Shown here in pieces: positions 26,733-33,249 of a stretch of DNA of 33,249 nucleotides (the stretch's first letter is position 1; each line of letters starts with the position of its first letter). This stretch comes from Kiloniellaceae bacterium (lineage in GTDB: Bacteria > Pseudomonadota > Alphaproteobacteria > Kiloniellales > Kiloniellaceae): positions 1 through 33,249 of the forward strand of contig JANQKX010000122.1 in NCBI GenBank assembly GCA_028280915.1, read 5' to 3'. A program made the translations under genes and the position numbers. The notes beneath the pieces are model-generated. The model had not been told where the DNA came from. It worked only from the letters and a program-made list of their open reading frames with translations, and ran no database searches.

Positions 26733-27739
26733 TTCAGGACAATCCGCGGATCAAGCCCGGTGTAGGCCAAATCAATCGCCAAATTGATCAGCATATAACA
26801 GATGGAGACGATCAAGGTAATGGCCATAATGGCGTTGTAGTCGGTCGAGGAGATGGCGGCCGCCGTGTAACGGCCCAAGCCGGGCCATTGAAAGATGAGT
26901 TCCACAAAAACCGCGCCGCCGATGAGAAATCCGAAATTCAAGCCCAAGAGGGTAATGGTGGGCGGCAGGGCGTTGCGCAGGGCATGCTTGACATAAATCC
27001 GATAGGGCGACAGCCCCTTCGCCCGGGCGGTCCTGATGAAATCCTTGGACAGGATGCCCAGCATGGTAGCCCGCACCATGCGAAACAGTAAAGCAGCCGT
27101 AGGGATACTGAGCACCACCGCCGGCAAGATGAGATGGGTCAGCGCCGCCGTGAACAGCGCCATGTCCCCCGCCAGCAGGGAATCGATGATCATGAACCCC
27201 GTCACATCGGGCGGCGGGGTCGCCCCGGTGGGCAGGCGCCCGGCAAAGGGCAGCCAGCCCAACACCCAGGCGAACAGCAACTGAGCCAAGAGCGCGACCC
27301 AGAAATCCGGCAAGGAAAGACCCAGGGCGGAGGTGAAGCGGCCCGTCGCATCGGTGATCCCGTTGGCCCGAATGGCCGCGATGGTGCCGAAGACAAAACC
27401 CAAGGTGACACCGATCAGCAAGCTGAACAAAACCAGCTCAAGCGTCGCGGGAAAGAACTGAACGATGTCATCCAGGACCGGCCGCCGGGTCGAGATCGAT
27501 TGCCCGAAGTCGCCCTGCAGCACCTGATGAACATATTGGAAAAACTGTGCCGGCAGACTCTCGTTCAGCCCCATGGCCTCCTTGACCGCTTCGACCTGTT
27601 CGGCGTTGGCGCGCGGCCCCGCCAACAGCCGTGCCGGATCGCCTGGCAAGACCCGTGCCAGAATAAAGGTCAAGAGCAAGACCCCGGCCAGCATCAAGAG
27701 GGTCGTTGCCAGGCGTTTGGCGAAATAGCGTCTCATCAC
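26729..27739 (-). CDS. ABC transporter permease, DppB-like
   Basis: MRRYFAKRLATTLLMLAGVLLLTFILARVLPGDPA; TARAKGLSPYRIYVKHALRNALPP. Confidence 0.95.
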   Translation of the reverse strand: MMRRYFAKRLATTLLMLAGVLLLTFILARVLPGDPARLLAGPRANAEQVEAVKEAMGLNESLPAQFFQYVHQVLQGDFGQSISTRRPVLDDIVQFFPATLELVLFSLLIGVTLGFVFGTIAAIRANGITDATGRFTSALGLSLPDFWVALLAQLLFAWVLGWLPFAGRLPTGATPPPDVTGFMIIDSLLAGDMALFTAALTHLILPAVVLSIPTAALLFRMVRATMLGILSKDFIRTARAKGLSPYRIYVKHALRNALPPTITLLGLNFGFLIGGAVFVELIFQWPGLGRYTAAAISSTDYNAIMAITLIVSICYMLINLAIDLAYTGLDPRIVLK

Positions 27740-27776
27740 CGTAGCGTCATAGGGCGCTTGCCGAAGCGGGTTCGGT

Positions 27777-29417
27777 CTAGGTTTTACGCCGCAGGGCGTT
27801 CATATCCAGGGTCAGGACATACATGGGGTTGATCACGATGCCTTCGATATTACTGCGGTGTCCCCAGATGCCACGCTCTTGGGAAACGGGGACCCACGGC
27901 GGGTCCTCGACCGCCAGGATTTGTTGCAAACGCTCCGAGGTCTGGATGACCTGGGGGTCCGTCACATCCGCTTGATAGAGGCTGCTGATCAGATCCGTCG
28001 CTTCCGGGTTGGCATAGCGGCCCACGTTGCCATCACCGCTGCTGGCCTCGCCGGAAAACAGGCCCCAGGCATAATCGAACGGATGATTCCAATTGGGCCA
28101 CCAGGAGAAAAAGAAAAAGTCGGGCCGGTCCTCGGCCGGCGCGTCACCAAAATAATCGTCCAGAAAACCGGAGTAGGACTTTTCGACGAGTTTTAAAGTG
28201 ACACCGATTTCCGACAGCCAGGCTTGAAAGAGCTCCCCTTCCAGCGTTGCGTCTCCTTCGAAAAACTCGAAGACCAGTTCCTGAGAACGATCGAAGCCCG
28301 CTTCGGTGAGCAGGCGGTCCGCCTCGGCCAAATCAAAGGCCGGCTTCTTGATCTCCGGATTGATGGTGGCGATGGAGATGGGAAAAACACCCGCCGGCAG
28401 ATCGGCCGTGTCCAGCTTCACGTCATGCACATAGGCCGCCGCGTCAAAAGCATGGCAAAAGGCCCGGCGGACCCGCGAATCGCTCAGGCGGCCGTCGCAT
28501 GCCATGGCGATGTAGGAAATCTCCGACGACCCGCCCTCGGTCTTGCCATAGCTGGGATCATCGCCCAGCTGGATGATGTCTTCCGGTTCGCCCGGCAGGA
28601 TGATATCCGCTTCCCCGCTGGCCAGCATTTGCTGGCGGGTCGCGGAAACGGGCACGGTTTTGATGATGATGCGCTCGAACTGGCCATCATCCCAGCCGCC
28701 CCAAAAATCGGGATTTCGTTTGTAAACGGCTTCCTGGCCCGGGTCCAAGCGCTCCAGCATGTAAGGTCCCGTGCCCACCGGATTGGACCGCAGGTAGTCC
28801 GAGCCCAGGTCGTCCGGCCCCTTGGAATGACTCTCGGCGGCCGTCGGGCTGACAATGCCAAAGCCGTATTGCCCGGCCGCTTCCAAACCGAAATAGGGCC
28901 GCGGTTCGCCGAAATTGATCGCCAAGGTCAGATCATCCGAGATCGTGATGGCGTTCTCCGGGTCCTCCAGCGCCCAGTTGAAGCCCAAGCCGGTTGGATG
29001 GGTCACGGTGCGCACAATGGACTTTTTGACCGCGGCGGCATCACAGACCGTGCCATCGTGGAACGTGACCCCGTCGCGGATTTTGAATGTCCAGACTGTG
29101 TGATCAGCGTTGTGCTCCACGGTTTCGGCTAGCCAGGGCTGGTATTCGTCCACCAGCGTGCCCTTCAGGCGCGTCAGATTGTCATAAACCGGGAACAGCC
29201 CGAAGGCCCAGTTCAGGTTCGTGGCCGGGTCCAAGTCCTCGATCGCGGCGGCAACCGCGATCACCAGCGTGCCCGAATTACCGTTGGAGTCCTGGGCCAT
29301 GGCCGCGGACGGCATGAGGGACGACCACCCCAGCGCCGACAGGGTTGTCGCCGTGGAGGCCAGAAAGCTTCTCCGGGATAAAGGGCGGCTGGCGCCAGGA
29401 AGGTGTTTGAACGTCAT
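27777..29417 (-). CDS. Extracellular solute-binding protein family 5, Tat-type signal
   Basis: Probable start MTFKHLPGASRPLSRRSFLAST at 29417; KIRDGVTFHDGTVCDAAAVKKSI; NPVGTGPYMLERLDPG. Confidence 0.94.
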   Translation of the reverse strand: MTFKHLPGASRPLSRRSFLASTATTLSALGWSSLMPSAAMAQDSNGNSGTLVIAVAAAIEDLDPATNLNWAFGLFPVYDNLTRLKGTLVDEYQPWLAETVEHNADHTVWTFKIRDGVTFHDGTVCDAAAVKKSIVRTVTHPTGLGFNWALEDPENAITISDDLTLAINFGEPRPYFGLEAAGQYGFGIVSPTAAESHSKGPDDLGSDYLRSNPVGTGPYMLERLDPGQEAVYKRNPDFWGGWDDGQFERIIIKTVPVSATRQQMLASGEADIILPGEPEDIIQLGDDPSYGKTEGGSSEISYIAMACDGRLSDSRVRRAFCHAFDAAAYVHDVKLDTADLPAGVFPISIATINPEIKKPAFDLAEADRLLTEAGFDRSQELVFEFFEGDATLEGELFQAWLSEIGVTLKLVEKSYSGFLDDYFGDAPAEDRPDFFFFSWWPNWNHPFDYAWGLFSGEASSGDGNVGRYANPEATDLISSLYQADVTDPQVIQTSERLQQILAVEDPPWVPVSQERGIWGHRSNIEGIVINPMYVLTLDMNALRRKT

Positions 29418-29643
29418 TTTTCGCCTCCGATCGGTGTTCGACAAAAAGTCCAACAGATGAAAATTATTCGCTTATCTTTAGATCAGGCATGTGATTCCAC
29501 GAGATGGGCAGCCCTGAATCCACGAAAAACTGCCGAAAAAGAGAATACTTTAATCCCCCCACACTGCACAAATGAAAGCATTTGGCATAATTAATTAAAT
29601 TTTTTCATGGGACGTGATTGCGCTTTTACGCCAGGATGCCACC

Positions 29644-30615
29644 ATGTTGATTCAGGCGGAAAATCTGCACGTGGGATACAGGTCCGGCACGGGCACGGCC
29701 TGGGCGGTCAAGAACTTTAGTTTGGCGGCCACCTATGCGGATTCGGTTGGAATTGTTGGGGAATCCGGCAGCGGCAAGAGCACGGCGGCTCTCGCTCTAA
29801 TGGGATTGCTGACCCATCGGCGTGACTGCGTGGTCAAGGGAGACGTGTTTTTCGAAGGCCGCTCCCTGTTGCGGGAAGCACCGGCCGGTCTGCGTAAACT
29901 GTGGGGCGACCGTATGTCCATGGTGTTCCAAGACCCCATGAGCGCCCTCAATCCGGTCATGCGGATCGAAGAGCAGATCCTGGAACTTGTCCGCTGTCAT
30001 CGCCGCATGGACAAAAAAAAGGCCCGGGACTTGGCGATCACCTGGTTCAACGACGTGGGCCTGCCCGATCCGCAGAATATCTTGAGACGCTATCCGCATC
30101 AGCTGTCGGGCGGACAGCTGCAACGGGTCATGATCGCCATGGCATTGATCTGCGAGCCCGATGTGATCTTCGCGGACGAGCCGACAACGGCCTTGGATCT
30201 GACGATCCAGTCCCAGATCCTCTCGATCCTGACGCGGCTTTGCGCCGATTTCGGCGTGACCTTGGTGCTGGTGACCCATGATCTGGCCGTGGTCGCGGAG
30301 ACCACGCGCTACACGATCGTGATGTATTCGGGCAGCATCGTGGAACAGGGCAAGACCGAAGACGTGCTCGGCAGGCCCCAGCACCCCTACACCCGCGGAC
30401 TGATCGCGGCCATGCCCCGGATCGAAACTGGTACACAGCGGCTGCCGGCCATCGCCGGCGCCCCCATGACACCCTCGGCGGAATGGAGTGGCTGCCGCTT
30501 TGCCCCCCGCTGCCCCATGGCTGAGGAAATCTGCCAAAAGAGCCGCCCGGGGATGGCGGCGACGGCCCGGGAAAATCTGGCCAGCCATGCCGCTGCCTGC
30601 CACTTTGCCCAATAG
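29644..30615 (+). CDS. ABC transporter ATP-binding protein, DppD-like
   Basis: VGESGSGKSTAAL, LSGGQLQRVMIAMAL, VIFADEPTTALDLTIQSQIL; C-terminal oligopeptide motif GCRFAPRCPMAEEIC. Probable start MLIQAENLHVG at 29644. Confidence 0.96.
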   Translation: MLIQAENLHVGYRSGTGTAWAVKNFSLAATYADSVGIVGESGSGKSTAALALMGLLTHRRDCVVKGDVFFEGRSLLREAPAGLRKLWGDRMSMVFQDPMSALNPVMRIEEQILELVRCHRRMDKKKARDLAITWFNDVGLPDPQNILRRYPHQLSGGQLQRVMIAMALICEPDVIFADEPTTALDLTIQSQILSILTRLCADFGVTLVLVTHDLAVVAETTRYTIVMYSGSIVEQGKTEDVLGRPQHPYTRGLIAAMPRIETGTQRLPAIAGAPMTPSAEWSGCRFAPRCPMAEEICQKSRPGMAATARENLASHAAACHFAQ

Positions 30616-30663
30616 GGGGCCAATAGCGACCGTGAGCGGGCCTAGCCGAGAGGGATCGGAAGG

Positions 30664-31668
30664 ATGACAGCAACAGAATCCGCGCCCTTACTGGAGGTGT
30701 CGAACCTCCACGCCGGTTTTGGTCCGGTTCGCGTGATCGAAGATGTTTCCCTGCGTTTGCGGGAAAAGGAAATCGTCGGCTTGATCGGCGAGTCCGGCAG
30801 CGGCAAAACCACCCTCGGCCGCCTCGTTCTCAAGATGCTCGAACCGGACCAGGGGGACATCACCTATCGGGGCAGGAGCATCAACGGCCTGACCGGCCGG
30901 GCGCTGAAAGACTACCGGCGGCAGGTACAGATGGTCTTTCAAAACCCCTACGGGTCACTGCATCCCTTGCAAAAAATCGGACGCCTTTTGGAGGAAGCGC
31001 TGGAAATCCACCGGATGGGCGATAAAGCCAGCCGCCGTGCCCGCGTCGAGGAACTGCTAAAAAGCGTGGGCCTGAGCCATCGGGACGGGAACAAAAGACC
31101 ATCTGAGTTTTCCGGCGGCCAGCGCCAACGAATCGCCATCGCACGGGCTTTGGCCTTGGGGCCGGATCTCATGGTCGCCGACGAACCGGTCTCCGCGCTG
31201 GATCTTTCGGTTCAAGCGCAGATCCTCAACCTGCTGAAGGATTTGAACGAGCGGCAGGGCCTGGCCATTCTTTTCATCTCCCACGACCTTTCGGTAGTGC
31301 GCTTTCTGTGCAGCCGGGTTTTTGTGATGTATTTGGGCACCATCGTGGAAGAAGGACCAGCCCACCAGGTCTTGGCGCGCCCGGCGCATCCCTACACCAT
31401 GGCCCTTTGCGAGTCAGCGCCGCGCATTGAAAACGCCGGCAGCCAGGCGGTCATCCGTCCGTCCATCGACGGCGAGGTTCCGGGCAGCGCCAACCGCCCT
31501 AGCGGGTGCCCTTTTCATCCCCGCTGCGCCTTGCGCCACCGGGTTCCCGATCAGGAATTGTGCAAGCGGGACAAGCCCGCGCTCCGCCCGCGCGCAGATG
31601 GCGGAAGCGTCGCCTGTCACTACACCGACTTGCTCCAGGGCCATGCGGTATCAGGAGAGCGCCGCTAA
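30664..31668 (+). CDS. ABC transporter ATP-binding protein, DppF-like
   Basis: IGESGSGKTTLGRL, FSGGQRQRIAIARAL, MVADEPVSALDLSVQAQIL, GCPFHPRCALRH. Confidence 0.96.
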   Translation: MTATESAPLLEVSNLHAGFGPVRVIEDVSLRLREKEIVGLIGESGSGKTTLGRLVLKMLEPDQGDITYRGRSINGLTGRALKDYRRQVQMVFQNPYGSLHPLQKIGRLLEEALEIHRMGDKASRRARVEELLKSVGLSHRDGNKRPSEFSGGQRQRIAIARALALGPDLMVADEPVSALDLSVQAQILNLLKDLNERQGLAILFISHDLSVVRFLCSRVFVMYLGTIVEEGPAHQVLARPAHPYTMALCESAPRIENAGSQAVIRPSIDGEVPGSANRPSGCPFHPRCALRHRVPDQELCKRDKPALRPRADGGSVACHYTDLLQGHAVSGERR

Positions 31669-32597
31669 GCCAGGTGAAAACCCAAGCCCTCAAGGGCCGC
31701 TTTGGTTTTTTCCGCCTCTTCCAAAAGCCAATCCCGGGTTCGCGAGACCGCGGCGCTTTTCAGAGAATCCGAGTGATAAACCAGGCGATACTTTTCCGGC
31801 GCCTTTAGAATCACGGGAGACAGAGGCATCAAGACCCCGCTGGCAATGTCCCGCTCCGCCAGAACCAGGCTGCCCAACGCCACGCCCTGGCCGTAAACCG
31901 CGGCATCAAGGGCCAAGCCGGGCTCGCTGTACCGTGCCCCCGCCAGGGGATCGCTCAGGCTTATCTCGGCATGGCGCAGCCAATCGCTCCAGGCGATCTG
32001 GCGCTCGTCATGGAGCAGTTGCTGCCGTCCCAAAAATCCCGCTAGGTCGGCGGCCTCCGACAAGGAATGAAGATCCCGATGACAGAGCGGCACCACCGCG
32101 TCATCCAGCAGATCCTCACAGGTCCAATTGGGGATGGGCTCATCCGACAGGGCGATGGCCAAGTGGGCCTCCGTGGTTTCCAGATCCGGAAACTCATCAA
32201 AGGAATCGATCCAGGTTTCGATGTCGCTGTATTTGGCCCGCAGCCCGGACAAGCGGGGCGTGAGCCAGCGGGCGGCAAAGCTCTGCGGGGCGTAGATGAC
32301 CACCGCGCTGGATTCCAGATAAATGGCCATGCGCCGGCTGCCCCGATCGAGCATGCGCAGGACCTTGACGGTGGTGTTGAAAAAATCGCTGCCCGCGTCG
32401 GTCAGTTCCACCGACCGGCCGACCCGCATGAAAAGCGGTTGCTGAAAATAGTCCTCGAGGACGCGGATTTGGTGGCTGATCGCCGATTGGGTCAAAAACA
32501 AGTCGTCGGCCGCGCGGGAAAAACTGCCCAAACGCGCGGCGGCTTCAAAGCCGCGCAACGAGGTCAAAGGTGGCAAGCGCGGGAAATGCTCGTTCAT
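31665..32597 (-). CDS. LysR-family transcriptional regulator (GcvA-like)
   Basis: LPPLTSLRGFEAAARLGSFSRAADDLFLTQSAISHQIRVLEDYFQQPLF; divergent from the aminotransferase gene. Confidence 0.94.
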   Translation of the reverse strand: MNEHFPRLPPLTSLRGFEAAARLGSFSRAADDLFLTQSAISHQIRVLEDYFQQPLFMRVGRSVELTDAGSDFFNTTVKVLRMLDRGSRRMAIYLESSAVVIYAPQSFAARWLTPRLSGLRAKYSDIETWIDSFDEFPDLETTEAHLAIALSDEPIPNWTCEDLLDDAVVPLCHRDLHSLSEAADLAGFLGRQQLLHDERQIAWSDWLRHAEISLSDPLAGARYSEPGLALDAAVYGQGVALGSLVLAERDIASGVLMPLSPVILKAPEKYRLVYHSDSLKSAAVSRTRDWLLEEAEKTKAALEGLGFHLA

Positions 32598-32751
32598 GAA
32601 TTTTTTTTGCCAATATCACAAAAACATTGCGTTTGTGCCCCCAACAACACTGAGTTTACCTTAATGCAGTCAGATTGGGCAACACAAGCTCATTCATAAA
32701 TTTCACCAATCCCTTTGCGGGAATGGAACCGTTTTTGTTCGGGAGAGCGCC

Positions 32752-33249
32752 ATGAACCACCCACAGGCCAATGATCTTTCTGTCGAGATTTGGGAAAAGG
32801 ACAGGGCGCATTTCCTTCACCCCTGGACTCACTTCGACTCCTTCCGCGAAGAAGGCTCGTTGGTCATGGAGCAAGCCTCCGGGGTGTACCTCTCCGACAT
32901 GAACGGCAATCGTTACCTGGATGGTATCGGCGGCTTGTGGTGCATGAACATCGGCTATGGCCGGCAAGAGATGGTGGAAGCCATCGCCGCCCAGGTGGCA
33001 AAGCTCACCTACGCCAATCCCTTCTGCGACGTTACCAACCCGCCCGCCGCGCTCTTGGCGGCGCGCCTTGCCGAACTGGCGCCGGGTGATCTCAATCACG
33101 TCATGTTTTCCTGCGGCGGCTCCACGGCCAACGACAGTGCCTATCGCTTGATCCAGTATTATCACGGCTGCCGGGGCAACGGGGAGCGCCAGATCGTCTT
33201 GTCAAGGCGGGGAGCCTATCACGGCAGCACTTATTTGGCCCAATCCATC
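32752..33249 (+). CDS. Class III (omega-type) aminotransferase, truncated by the window end
   Basis: ATG at 32752: MNHPQANDLSVEIWEKDRAHFLHPWTHFDSF...YLDGIGGLWCMNIGYG...VMFSCGGSTANDSAYRLIQYY...RRGAYHGST, open to the window end. Confidence 0.9.
   Translation, partial: MNHPQANDLSVEIWEKDRAHFLHPWTHFDSFREEGSLVMEQASGVYLSDMNGNRYLDGIGGLWCMNIGYGRQEMVEAIAAQVAKLTYANPFCDVTNPPAALLAARLAELAPGDLNHVMFSCGGSTANDSAYRLIQYYHGCRGNGERQIVLSRRGAYHGSTYLAQSI

Noticed and set aside
1-33249. CRISPR arrays, tRNA/rRNA genes, intact IS elements, prophage or toxin-antitoxin modules
   Set aside because: No regularly spaced repeats, tRNA-like cloverleaf/TTCRA signals, complete transposases or phage genes seen by eye. The RHH-like ORF is paired with a sulfatase, not a toxin.

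Overview
The left ~14 kb is a near-complete uptake [NiFe]-hydrogenase locus on the minus strand: hupS-L-C, then hupD-F-G-H-I-J-K, hypA-B-C-D-E, hypX, and the start of a HoxA/HupR-like response regulator. The small subunit carries the extra cysteines (ECTCCSE and [13 protein letters not shown]) typical of O2-tolerant group 1d enzymes. I read two sigma54 (-24/-12) promoters, before hupS and before hupD, and an intrinsic terminator after hupC. Together these suggest two transcription units. hypF is missing from its usual place between hypB and hypC. The HoxA-like gene loses receiver homology about 42 codons in, near the window edge. The rest of the window holds: an ABC-ATPase relic; a sensor kinase/OmpR-type regulator pair; a Rieske oxygenase plus HD-domain (possible PhnZ/TmpB-like diiron oxygenase) operon divergent from a LysR gene; a soluble tandem-PAS chemoreceptor; a small RHH-like ORF coupled to a sulfatase and followed by a beta-barrel protein with an intergenic tandem repeat; and a Dpp-like ABC importer, with SBP, permeases and a guanidine-modifying enzyme on the minus strand and two ATPases on the plus strand, followed by a LysR gene and a class III aminotransferase cut by the window edge. 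The best candidates for undescribed biology are the Rieske + HD oxygenase pair and the ABC importer/amidinohydrolase/aminotransferase locus. The hydrogenase locus is known biology with notable local architecture. All assignments come from reading motifs; no database search was run.
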